Below are positions 10,924-21,005 of a DNA stretch of 64,000 nucleotides, in pieces. The translations under genes were made by a program, and so were the position numbers. Each line of letters opens with the position of its first letter. The stretch's first letter is position 1. The stretch is taken from assembly GCA_033239525.1 (NCBI GenBank), contig BSYO01000020.1, positions 11,100,308 to 11,164,307 on the forward strand, given 5' to 3'. This DNA comes from Nepenthes gracilis. Its lineage: Eukaryota; Streptophyta; Magnoliopsida; Caryophyllales; Nepenthaceae. The notes under the pieces are model-generated. The model was not told the DNA's origin, made no database searches, and saw nothing but the letters and a program-made list of their open reading frames with translations.

Positions 10924-12231
10924 TTATTGATAGTATTTCCTTAAGTTAGCGGTGTTCCAGGTTCGCGGGACCAGTTTGCCATTCTGGGCTCGTAGCTTGT
11001 ATGCTCCGCTCCGGAGGATTGCGGAGACGAGGAACAGCCCCTCCCATCCCAGGGCGAGTTTGTTCCTATTTGCGATCTTTCCCGCCGCCTCTACGCTCCG
11101 GAGGACCAGATCTCCAACTTCCAGTGGGCGCGCCTTTACTCGCTTGTTGTAGTACCGTGCGACTCGTTGTTGGTAGGCCGCGGTTCGGAGTCATGCGGCG
11201 TCTCGAACTTCCGAGAGCAAGTGCAGACATACCCGGAGCCTTTGTTCATTGGTGGCTGGGTCAAAGCATTCGATCCGTAGGCTTGGCATTCCCATTTCCA
11301 CGGGCACCACAGCCTCGGCCCCAAAGCAAAGGTTAAAGGGCGTCTCCCTCATTGGTTCTCTCACAGTTGTTCGATACGACTATAGCACTGATGGTAGCTC
11401 CTCAGTCCAGGAGCCCCCTGCGTCTTCCAATCTAGTTTTCAACCCGTGCAACAACGTGCGGTTGGTGACTTCGACCAGCCCGTTTGCTTGAGGGTGCGCC
11501 ACGGACGTGTGTACCAGCTTGATGCGAAGGTCGCGGCAGTACTTTGTAAAGCGTTTGCCGGTAAATTGGGTTCCGTTATCGGTCACCATGACCTCAGGAA
11601 TCCCAAAGCGGCGAACGATGCCCTGGCGGAGGAACTCCGTCGCGTTTTTCTCTGTGATCTTTGTGAGAGGGACGGCTTCCACACACTTCGTAAAGTAGTC
11701 AATGCCAACGATCAAGAATTTCCTCTATCCGGCAGCCATTGGTAGGGGTCCAAGTATGTCGATCCCCCATTGTGCGAACGGCCATGGGGACTGGAGATAG
11801 TGCAGTTCGGTGTGCGGCTGGTGCGTCATGTTACCAAGGACCTGGCAACTTTCACACTTCCGGGCGAACTCCATAGCGTCTCGTTTCATGGTGGGCCAGT
11901 AGAACCCTTGCCGCATGACGTTGAACACTAGGTTTTTTCCGCCGATGTGTGATCCGCACAGCCCCAGGTGCACTTCTGCCAATGCATATTCGGCTTCCTC
12001 CGGAGTGAGGCACTTCAGGAGGGGGGTGGAGTACCATCCTGCCGTCTTCTTGATTCGTTTGGCTTCGTTGATGTCTTCTGGTATGGTTCCTTCAATTAGG
12101 AACCTTACGTACAGTGTCATCCAGTTGTCCCCTGTGTTGACCCGTAGAACTTCTTTGTCTCGTCGATCTTGGGTGCGTTCGAGACTTCCACAGGCTCCTT
12201 CACAGCGTCTTGCTCTGATTCGCGACCGCAT
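10924..12231 (-). pseudogene. Gypsy-1 integrase region of pol
   Basis: The zinc-binding part carries 'EVHLGLCGSHIGGKN' and, about 25 residues later, 'KCESC', the HHCC finger. The catalytic core has Asp in 'GIDILGP', Asp in 'VTDNGTQF' and Glu in 'NGLVE', with 35 residues between the last two, so the DDE triad is intact. After it come 'FGAEAVVPVEMG' and a C-terminal 'VGDLVLR' segment ending in TAA at 10924-10926. It is interrupted by TAG at 11725-11727 (probable former Gln) and TAG at 11380-11382 (probable former Trp), and a frameshift near 12150 separates it from RNase H. It would insert element cDNA into chromosomes; this copy is dead. Confidence 0.92.
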
Positions 12232-12248
12232 CCCGGCGATCGATCAGT

Positions 12249-12605
12249 GCGTTCGTTATCCGATCTCGGGATATGCTCGATCTCAAACCGACCGAACTCA
12301 GGGATCAAGGCCCTTACTTTCGCCAGGTACCTCACAAGTTGTGGGTTCGAGGCTTCGAAGTTCCCCTTCACCTGATTGACCACGAGTTCTGAGTCACTAC
12401 GCGCGACCAACGACCGCGCAGAACACTCCCTCACCAGTCGTAGGCCCGCGAGAAGGGCCTCATACTCCGCAACGTTGTTCGTGGTCGGGAAAGCCAAAGT
12501 AACGGAGTATACGATCTCCATGCCCTCAGGCGTCCTTAGCATGATACCAGCTCCGCTGCCTGTCTGGGTAGACGAGCCGTCTACGTTCAGGGTCCACGCA
12601 GGTGA
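12249..12605 (-). pseudogene. Gypsy-1 second (archaeal-type) RNase H
   Basis: It reads 'TLNVDGSSTQTGSGAGI', 'NNVAEYEALLAGLRL', 'SDSELVVNQVKG' and 'PRSDNERTD', giving the four acidic positions of an active RNase H (Asp, Glu, Asp, Asp). Plant Tat elements are known for a second RNase H of archaeal type following a degenerate first one. The frame is open through this domain and becomes scrambled just after it. It would remove RNA from the RNA/DNA hybrid. Confidence 0.88.
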
Positions 12606-12689
12606 ATCATCGCCCTCCGTACCTTCTGGATTGCCATCCTCTTCTTGTGCTGGCATCACCGCCTCGACGATAAAGTCTGCCAATGCCTG

Positions 12690-13115
12690 TCCTTTTACGG
12701 CTGGCCGCGGCCGGAATTCTAGGTTGAATTCCCCTAGCTCGGCGGCCCATTTAACCAGCCGACCGGACGTCTCCGGTTTCTGCAAGATCGACTTCAGCGG
12801 CTGGTTAGTCAGCACGACGATCCGGTGAGACTGAAAATAGGGCCGCAGCTTCCGCGCAGCATAGACAAGGGCGAGCGCCATCTTTTCAGCGTGCGGATAG
12901 CGGGCCTCTATGTCAGTCAGCACCCGGCTCACGTAATACACCGGCTGTTGCCTCCCCTCGTGCTCCGCAACTAGCGCGGCGCTGAGGGCTGCCGCCGATG
13001 TGGCCAGGTAAAGGTAGAGGTCTTCCCCTTCGCGCGGCGAGCTTAAAAGCGGCGCGCTGGAGAGGTAAGTCTTCAGCTCCCTGAAGGCTTCGTCACATTC
13101 TTCATTCCACTTGAA
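12690..13115 (-). pseudogene. Gypsy-1 first RNase H, degenerate connection-type domain
   Basis: This follows reverse transcriptase in the same open frame: 'LYLYLATSAAALSAALV', 'QQPVYYVSRVL', 'RYPHAEKMALALVYAAR' and 'GQALADFIVE'. The first catalytic Asp of gypsy RNase H is absent (Ala/Thr/Ser around 'YLATSAAAL'), as usual in Tat elements, where this domain is thought to have lost activity and act structurally. Not a separate gene. Confidence 0.8.
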
Positions 13116-13129
13116 CCCGTGCGATTTGG

Positions 13130-13976
13130 TGCCCCTTAGCGCCTTGAAGAAGGGCAAATATTTCTCGGCTAACTTGGCTAGGAACCGTGAGAAAGCGGCT
13201 ATCCGTCCGGTCAGCTTCTGAACTTCTTTTATTGCCCGCGGAGGGTTCAAGTCGAGTATGGCGTTGATCTTTTCGGGATTGGCTTCTATGCCGCATTGGG
13301 ATACAATGAAGCCTAGGAACTTCCCAGTGGTCACCCCGAACGCGCACTTGACAGGATTGAGCTTCATCCCGTGCTGTCGGAGGATCTGAAAAGTCTCATC
13401 CAAGTCGTTGACGTGGTGGCTCACGATTCTGCTTTTCACAAGCATGTCGTCGACGTACACCTCCACGTTCCGTCCGATTTGATCTTCGAACATTTTGTTC
13501 ACGAGGCGCTAGTACGTCGCACCAGCGTTCTTGAGACCAAATGGCATCATTTTATAGTAATATGTCCCTTGATCTGTCATGAACGAGGTGTGTTTCTCGT
13601 CTTCTGGGTCCATCTGGATCTGGTTGTACCCAGAGTATGCGTCCATAAAGCTCAGCAGTTCGTGCCCGGATGTGAAATCCACGAGATGGTCAATCCTGGG
13701 AAGCGGAAAGCTGTCTTTGGGACAGGCCTTGTTCATGTCAATGAAGTCGACACACATCCGCCACTTGCCGCTGCTCTTTTTCACCAGCACGACATTAGAT
13801 AGCCACTCCGGGTACTGGACTTCTCTGACGAATCCAGCATCCAGGAGCCTCTTCACTTCTTCTCTAATAGCGACCAACTTCTCAACGGAGTGGTTCCTCC
13901 GCCTCCGCGGGACGGAATTTCGGCTCGCGTTAAGGCCCATCTTGTGGACTATGACCTCGGCCGATATCCCGAGCAT
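13130..13976 (-). pseudogene. Gypsy-1 reverse transcriptase
   Basis: Minus-strand text reads 'WLSNVVLVKKSSGKWRMCVD', 'DLNKACPKD'-like 'DMNKACPKDSFPLP', 'DAYSGYNQI' and 'MPFGLKNAGATY', a TAG at 13509-13511, then 'MFEDQIGRNVEVYVDDMLVK'. The catalytic first Asp (FMDAYSGY) and the YVDD box are intact. The TAG stands where the family has Gln, so it is explained by one C-to-T change. Another TAG (13989-13991) cuts the domain off from gag-protease and probably replaces Trp. Confidence 0.93.
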
Positions 13977-14264
13977 GTCAACGGAGACCTAGGCGAACAC
14001 GTCGGAGTTAGCCCTAAGGAAGGTAATCAACTGTCCCCGCTCCGCAGGTTGAAGGGATCTCCCCACGTTGACGCATCGTTCAGGATCGAAAGGGTTAAGC
14101 GGGATCGCTTCAGTTTCCTCTCCGGACTGGGCCTGTTGCAGCGAGGTTTCGTCGCGGAGATTAAGGTCTTCGCTTGGGTTGCACGGCGCCACTGGGTTGA
14201 TTTGGGATAGGTAGCAGGCCCGTCCCATTTCTTGGTCTCCAAGAACTTCCCCCACGCCCCAGGG

Positions 14265-14655
14265 GGTGGGAAATTTTACTTTTAGGTGCGGAATGGACGT
14301 TACGGCTTCGAAGGTAATCAGGAAATGTCTGCCGAATATGGCATTGTAGACGGATGGAAGGTCGACGACAAGGAACGCCAGCTCGCGCGTCATGGAGCAC
14401 GGGTGTGTCCCCATCGTGACTTCCAGCCGTACTATCCCTTGCACGGGAACCGGCTCGTTGTCCAAGCCGTATAATGGTCCGCTTGCTGCCTTCATTTGAC
14501 TTCGTTTTAGTCCAAGTTTAAGGAACACAGTGAGATACAGCAAATTTTGTGAACTTTCATTATCAATGAAGACCCGTTTCAGTTGGTAGTCATCACAACC
14601 AGCTAAAATAAGGGCCGATACAACAAGGGGGTCAATGTGGGGAGAGGTTACATGA
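14265..14655 (-). pseudogene. Gypsy-1 aspartic protease
   Basis: It lies downstream of gag in the long open frame 15614-13989. 'LKRVFIDNESSQNLLYL' is the active-site strand (Asp codon at 14562-14564), followed by 'LYGLDNEPVPVQG' and 'YNAIFGRHFL'. Retroviral-type proteases have Asp-Thr/Ser/Asn-Gly here; this copy has Asp-Asn-Glu, so the flap-side glycine is replaced. One G-to-A change (GGA/GGG to GAA/GAG) would do it. The domain is otherwise complete. Confidence 0.85.
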
Positions 14656-14849
14656 GCCATGTCGTCGCTACTAAAGCTAACGACATCATTCCTAACCCTA
14701 TCTTCGCCCGGCTTGCTGCTGGAAGTTGTCTCCGGCTGTCCACGTCTGGCGTTCGCAGCGTCGGCGGAGGAGACCATGTCAACCACGCCGGCCGCCGTGC
14801 GGGCTCTTGGAGGTTCGCTGGCCTCACCGTCGGAAGTAGCAGGTTCCTG

Positions 14850-16379
14850 CCCCGAACTCTTCACGAACCGCTTCAAGTGCCCGCGCCGGATCAGATCTTC
14901 GATTTCCTGCTGCAGGGTCCGGCAGTTCTCAATCGAGTGCCCCAGACAGCGATGGTACTGGCAGTACTTTGTCTGGTCACTGCCACTGGGACCCTTGGGC
15001 GTCTTCGGCCACTTGAAGAACCTCTCATCCTGGATCTGCATCAGGATGTTTGCGCGGCTATCGTTCAGTGGGGTCAGAGAGGTCCTGCTGTAATCCTTTT
15101 TGGGCCCCGGCGGGGGCCGTTGTTGCTTTCGTCGCTCAGAGAAGCGCTGGCTGTCGCTGTCCCTTTTTCTCCCGCCAGAAGCTCTGGGGGCTTCCGAGGG
15201 CCGGTCCACTCGCTCGGGGCGCTTTACCTCGTTAGCCTCTTCGGCCGTGATGTACGCCCGGGCAATGGTCTCAGCCTCCCGAAAGGTCTGAGGGCGCTGG
15301 TGCGATAGATGTTTGAAGAAGTCCCCCGCCGCCAGTGTGGCGACGAAGGCGTTGAGTTTCAACTCGTCGGAGAGGTGGGGGATTTGCCGCGCCTCAGTAA
15401 TGAAACGGTCCAGAAACCGCTTCAGACTCTCATCTGGCCTTTGGCGGAGGCGGACCAGGTGCCAGGGTTGTCTCTCCTCCCTTCTGTTGGAGGCGAACTG
15501 GCTCAAGAAGCTATCAGCAAACTCGTCAAATGAGCGTATGGAGTTCAGGGGGAGGCCGTGGAACCAGAGCAGCGCGTCACCCCTAAGGGTGATGGGGAAG
15601 CACTGGCACATCAAGGCCTCGCTTGCCCCTTATAGAGAGAGGTGAGTGCGGAAGCAGTTGAGGTGGTCCATCGGGTCCTTGCTTCCGTCGTATCCCTCCA
15701 GGAGCGGCATTTTGAACTTGCTCGGCAACGGCTGCGTCTGCAAGTCCATGGCGAAGGGCGATCTACGGAGGTCAGCGGAGGAGGGCGTGGGTTTCTCCTT
15801 ACGCAGGGTGTTCCACAACACCTTGACTTTCTCCTCCATCGAGGGGTCCGTAGAGCCTCTCCGCGCATTGAGGACGTCACGGAGCTCCGTGTTGCCCTGG
15901 AGGTGTGTCTGAGCTCGTCGTGGGTGGCGACTCTCCGCCTGGGTGGCGCGTTCGCCGTTGGAGCCTGCAGCGACTGGCCTTCCATTGCCGCGAGAGTTAC
16001 GGGGGTTGCACCCTTCGGGGCTGTCCTCCCTGTCATCGTTGGTGGGATGGCTTTCCGCCTCATTCTAGCCGTTTTCGCTTGGGGCCGCCGGGGCTGCAGC
16101 GCGGTCGAGTCGGTTAGCTCGCCTCCTGCGAGCGGCCTCTCGATGCCTTTCTCTCTTGGAGGTGGAGGCCTGGGATGCTAGAGGAGCAGTCCCGGGCTAG
16201 GCAGTCCCGGTGTTCTCGCATATGGCGAGGAGGACCTGCCTCAGATCGTTCACGTCCGTAGCCAGGCAGCGGACGTCAGGCTCCGGCTGATCGTTGGCCT
16301 GGTTCCCTGTGGGGGGAACTTCGCTTTGGGCGATGGCTTCCACTGCGGGAGCACTAGCATGTGCTCGGGTGTTCACCAT
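14850..16379 (-). pseudogene. Gypsy-1 gag
   Basis: Starts at ATG 16379 (MVNTRAHASAPAVEAIAQSE); the old element starts equivalently (MVYTRAQVTVPTREIVSHGE at 45479). The N-terminal part is broken by TAG at 16197-16199 and a frame change between about 15850 and 16060. Next come 'PLLEGYDGSKDPMDHLNCF', a TAA at 15630-15632, and the capsid-like core with 'GDALLWFHGLP' and 'SLKRFLDRFITEAR'. A zinc knuckle of the Tat form C-x2-H-x4-H-x4-C lies at about 14922-14963 (C218, H221, H226, C231 of the frame beginning at 15614), followed by 'LIRRGHLKRFV'. It would package element RNA in virus-like particles. Confidence 0.9.
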
Positions 16380-16431
16380 CGCTTATGATTAAGGAACAAG
16401 GTGGGAAGGAGACACTTGGCTTTCTGTCAGT

Positions 16432-16450
16432 TTCCCACAGACGGCATCAA
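16432..16450 (-). other. Gypsy-1 primer binding site region
   Basis: Read on the minus strand the bases next to the 5' LTR are TTGATGCCGTCTGTGGGAA. The old gypsy element has TTAGCGCTATCTATAGGAA in the same place. Position by position both are consistent with transition decay from one ancestral site of the form TTGGCGCCGTCTGTGGGAA, a sequence I associate with this position in plant gypsy elements. I do not name the tRNA. Confidence 0.6.
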
Positions 16451-17438
16451 TGTTGCATCCCGGGCCCACGGTTATCGTACGGATTAGAGAGCCTTCGGAT
16501 TCCTAAGCGTGCGGCGGCTTCGGAAGAAGGGTCCGGTCTCCGTCCCTGTGAACCTGGACCTGCACAACACAAGCAACAAACAAGAGGTCAAGGGTCCGGC
16601 AGGATTTCTAGCACCGAGGCCCCTCCGACGCTCAAGTCAGCAAATTCCCGCAATAAACGGAAATGGCGCATGCTAAGGAGGTGCGCGGAAGAATGCTGTT
16701 CAAGCGTAAGAGATGCTTGTGCGGTGTCGTGGAAAATGCAATGAGCAGGTAGTGGAAGGCCCGGCTTCCTTGATGCACCGTAGCGGGTGGCTAACTTTCC
16801 CGTGATCTCAGGAGATGCTGGGAAGGTGAGCGAGTTAGCTGTCTCCGACGGGAATGAGGTGGTCCTCAGTTCCGACTCGTCACTCTCGTGTTATCGATTA
16901 GAGAAGAGGTGAGCAGCTGGGAATGATTAGCCATTTGAATTCTTGATTCAAAGGGAGGTTAGTAATGAAGATCTCCCAGAAGGGGTCCCCTTCTCTGTGG
17001 GGTGTGAGGGCTCTTATACGCCTCTCCCCGTTGGACTCTTGGGCGCTAAAACGCCCGTTGCTTGGGCCATTGCGCCGCTGGTCACTGTCGTGGACCGCCG
17101 GTTATGCCGGCTGTCCTGCTGCCGTGATTGGCACGCTGCTGAACGTTGTTGACCACGCCCGATTTTCCCCTGAGAGGGGATTGGTTGGCCACCTGCAGAC
17201 GACAGCGGGTGCCGTTGGCACTGCACCAGCCATGCCTCTATTAGCTAGCCTTTCCGCCTGTTCCCAGCGACGCATTTAATGCGCTGCAGGTTTTCGTTGC
17301 TTCCTTCCAGTGCGGGTTCGCACCTTTTGACACTTGGGCTAGGCTGACTGCTTCACGTGGGCTTCTGGATCCCCTGTGGGCCGCGACCTGCTTCGTGGGC
17401 CTGGACACGTTTCATGGGCCAGGACATGGGATCCAACA
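16451..17438 (-). repeat. Gypsy-1 right LTR (5' LTR in element orientation)
   Basis: 988 bases, TGTTGCATCCCGGG at the left edge and GGATCCAACA at the right, followed immediately by the ATTTT target duplication. In element orientation it drives gag-pol. It differs from the left LTR by scattered substitutions and a few short indels. Confidence 0.95.
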
Positions 17439-20335
17439 ATTTTAAATTCCTCTAAAAATTTGATATCAATTTTAAAACTTGTACCTTTTAAATATTCTAT
17501 TATATTTTCAGACATATCTTTTAATTTATATTATAAGTCTGATATTATTAGTAATGGTACATTATCAAATAGTCTTTATTATTTAAATTTATAAACTAAT
17601 GCCTCTTATAATATTATGTATGTTAATACTAGTATTAAGCGATATGTTGTGAATTAATATTCCTTTATATTATAGTATCGGAGATTAGATTATATCTCTA
17701 TTGAAAGAATCAAAAGATTAGTAAATAATAAAATATTTACTACTATAAATTTTACTGATTTTAAAACTTGTGTGGACGGTATAAAAAAAGCAAGCCAATA
17801 AGATTAAGAAAAATATCAAAAGGAGTTTAAATATATTAAAGATCATACATACATATATTTACAATCCAGACTTTAAATCATATGGTCTAAAATATTTCAT
17901 CACCTTCATTAATAATTATACACGATATATGTATTTCTACTTACTTTTTAATAAGAGTGAAGTGTTAGATATTTTTAAAAAATTTAAAATTAAAGTAGAG
18001 AAATAATGTGAAAAATAAAGTAAAATCGTAAGATTAGATAGATGTGGAGAATATTATGGTGGATATATTAAAGATGGACAAATACCTGGTCCATTTGTAA
18101 AGTTTTTTTAAGAATATGGGATACTTGCTCTATATAATATGTCTGATTATTCATACCAAAATAGTATAACAGAAAGAAAAAATTAAATATTATTGAATAT
18201 GATGTGGAGTATGTTTAACAGCTCTAATCTTTCAAAATCAGTATGGATCAAAACTCTTAAAATAGCAATATATATATATTAAATCATATTCCAATAAAAG
18301 CTATTCCAAAAATTTCTTTTGAATTATAAAAATGTTAATAATCAAGTTTGTAACATATACGCATTTGGAGATACCCGTTTGAAATAAAAATTTATAATCC
18401 ACATGAGAAAAAGTTGGATTCAATGACCATAAGTAGGTATTTCATTCGATATATTGAATGGTCCAAATGATACAAATTTTACTATCCATCTTACAGTATT
18501 AGGATTGAGAAATCAAGAAATATAAAATTTTTTGAGAATGAATTAATAAATGAGAGTAAGCGATCCATAAACATAGTTTCTGATAATAATTATTTAGATT
18601 CTCAACCTTTTACTTCATATGATAGGTTGATTGTTGTACACAGCACCCCTCAAATTCAAATTAGTATTGAATAACCAATTAATGTTGTTTTATAAAATAC
18701 TAATATTATTTCAATTGACTACGATATTTAGGATTTGCCTAAAATAATTATACAATATACTCTTATAGAGATTGTTGATATAACATTGAAAAGATTTATT
18801 AAAATGAAAAAATCTATAATTTTTAGTGATTATATTGTATATCTACAAGAGTCTGAATATAATATTGGAGTCGAAAATGATCCCAAAATATTTTTATAAG
18901 TTTTGAATTATAATAAATCAGAATCATGGTATAATGTTGTGAAGGAATAGATAAATTTTATGAGTTGTAATAGAACTTGGGATCTTATTGAGTTACCTAA
19001 AATGACGAAAGTTATAGGGTATAAATAGGTCTTTAAAATTAAGAAAGACTCATTAAGTAATATCAAAAGTTATAAAATAAAACTTGTGGCTAAGGGACTT
19101 ACTCAAAAAGAATGAATTGATTACACTGAGACTTTTTCTCCTTTGTCTAAGAAAAATTCTCTTCATATTATTTTCGTATTAGTTACTAATTTTGATATGA
19201 AATTATAATAAATAGATATGAAAATGACATTCCTAAATAGTGATATAGAGGAAGACATTTATATAAAACAATCAGAAGGATTCTTCTTAGTGATAGTGAG
19301 TAATTGATATACAAACTTGAGAAGTCCATATATATAGATTTATTTTTTTATTTTATATATGGACGATATTTTATTTACATTCAATAATAAGAGTTTACTA
19401 TATAAGGTAAAATAATTTTTCTCTGATAAATTTAAAATGAAAAATATTGGTGATACATCTTATATCATTGGTATTAAGTATATCGACACAGACTACATAG
19501 TATTTTAAGTTTGTCTCAAGAGACATAAATCAATAAAGTTTTACATATATTTTGAATGAAAGATTATTTATTAAGTGTGACATCCATTGTGAAGAGTGAT
19601 AGGTTAAATTTAAAACAATACCCGAAAAACGATTTTAAACGGAAACAAATGAAAAATATTTCATATACTTCCACTGTTGGAAGTTTGATTTATATTCAGG
19701 TATGTACACGACCCGATATTGCTTTTACAGTGAAAATATTGAAAAAATTTCAGAGTGATCCAAGTATGGATCACTAAAAAGTTGCTAAAAAAGTGATGAG
19801 GTGTTTTCAAGGTATCAATGACTACTTGTTTACATATAAATGGACTGACAATTTGAAAGTATTGGGTTATTTCGATTTAGATTTCGTTGAATGTGTTCAC
19901 TCATATAAATTAATATTTAGTTACATATTTATATTTACCGGTGGAGCTATATCCTGACAGAATGTAAAGCAAACCCTGATGTCCACTTTCATTATAAAAG
20001 CTGAGTTCGTTTGTTACTTTGAGGCTACAAAGATGATGTGTGAATGAGAAATTTTATATCTGGGTTTAGGGTAGTGGATTTCATCTCAAGACTATTGAAG
20101 ATATATTGTGACAATTTAACTGCTATTTTTCTGACTAAAAATAATAAAATTAGCAATTAAAATAAACATATTGACACTTAATTTTTAACGATGAATGAGC
20201 GTATTAAAGGAAAAGAAATTGTTGTTGAGCTTATTAATATTGAATTGATAATCATTGATCCTTTGACGAAAGATATGCCATCATTGAAGTTCAAGGATCA
20301 TGTAATTAGAATGGGATTAAATTTTATTATTTGAT
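17439..20335 (+). pseudogene. Copia pol remnant: integrase, reverse transcriptase, RNase H
   Basis: The text resumes where gag-pre-integrase stopped at 4525 ('KNLISILKLVPF', 'NGTLSNSLYYLNL'). It continues with integrase ('FITFINNYTRYMYFYLL', 'VRLDRCGEYYGG') at about 17860-18330, reverse transcriptase ('NRTWDLIELPK', 'KIKLVAKGLTQKE', 'IDYTETFSPLSKKNSL') at about 18960-19330, and RNase H ('STVGSLIYIQVCTRPDIAF') at about 19550-20150. Stops, frameshifts and local deletions occur throughout. It ends before the polypurine tract AAGTGGGAGAA at 20639-20649. Confidence 0.88.
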
Positions 20336-20649
20336 CTTCATTGTATTGATAATAATATTTAATAAAATTTTCATTTGCTTTTTATGTTTTTAAAAATTTA
20401 TGTGTACTATTTGTTGACTATTTTGAAACAATTATCAATTGTTGGACCTAAAATAAATTTAAAGATTATTCATGAAGTAACGTTATCAAATTCAGATGTA
20501 TCTTGATAAATATAATATATTATAATATATAAAAGATATTACTTATTTATAAATGACCTATAGTCATAATTCATGTATTTATTTCTTGATAATAAAGATT
20601 GATAAATTTTTTGTTATCATATTAAGTGAAATAAGATCAAGTGGGAGAA

Positions 20650-21000
20650 TGTTATTCAGTTTTTTAAAAAAAAAAGAACCAACAGATAATGGTCCATGTT
20701 TCCCCTGTAATCGCCCATCCACTTCCCTCCTCATGGTAACCACTAGGACAATTTGATGAAAATTGTCCATAAATGATGATGATGATGGTTTTTAGTCTCT
20801 AAGTCAGATATTTCGTTAATACACCATTTATAAAGGGTATTGAGTCTTGGAAGATCAAAACCAGTGAAAAATTTTCACAAAATTAGAGTAACGTTGCATT
20901 AATTTTAATGACAGAAGGTTAGTTTTGATCCTTAATTTTATTTCACATTTGGACTTTATATGATATAATTTAAATATAAAAGATCGAATTATATCTAACA
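20650..21000 (+). repeat. Copia right (3') LTR
   Basis: 351 bases from TGTTATTCAG to ATATCTAACA, directly preceded by a purine-rich tract. It aligns with 2040-2397 with many substitutions, so the insertion is old. Confidence 0.88.
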
Positions 21001-21005
21001 GATAG

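Larger units (their letters stand above)
4526..17438 (-). mobile_element. Ty3/gypsy LTR retrotransposon, Tat type, nested in the copia element
   Basis: LTRs at 4526-5523 and 16451-17438 both begin TG and end CA, and are flanked by a perfect 5-bp target duplication ATTTT (4521-4525 and 17439-17443). Gag-pol reads on the minus strand, so the right LTR is the 5' LTR. Pol order is protease, reverse transcriptase, RNase H, a second RNase H, then integrase. The second (archaeal-type) RNase H is the mark of the plant Tat group, as are the large region after pol and the extra genes in it. The element is GC-rich against an AT-rich background, and the two LTRs differ by only a few percent by eye, so it is much younger than its copia host. 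Gag-pol carries several nonsense changes and at least two probable frameshifts, so this copy cannot make its own proteins. Confidence 0.95.
2040..21000 (+). mobile_element. Degenerate Ty1/copia LTR retrotransposon, split by a nested gypsy element
   Basis: Two alignable LTRs (2040-2397 and 20650-21000) flank copia gag and pol remnants read on the plus strand. The order is LTR, primer binding site, gag, the gag-pre-integrase region, integrase, reverse transcriptase, RNase H, polypurine tract, LTR, which is the copia order. Flanking bases are AATAG on the left (2035-2039) and GATAG on the right (21001-21005), a target duplication with one mismatch. The reading frames carry many stops and frameshifts, so the element is long dead. 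The gypsy element at 4526-17438 interrupts it between the gag zinc-knuckle region and integrase. Without that insert the element is about 6 kb, a usual copia length. Confidence 0.88.

Noticed and set aside
11446..15645. Long plus-strand open frames opposite gypsy-1 gag-pol (for example 12376-12828, 13371-13802, 14637-15308, 15642-16181)
   Set aside because: They are reverse-strand shadows of GC-rich gag-pol, with no protein resemblance of their own.
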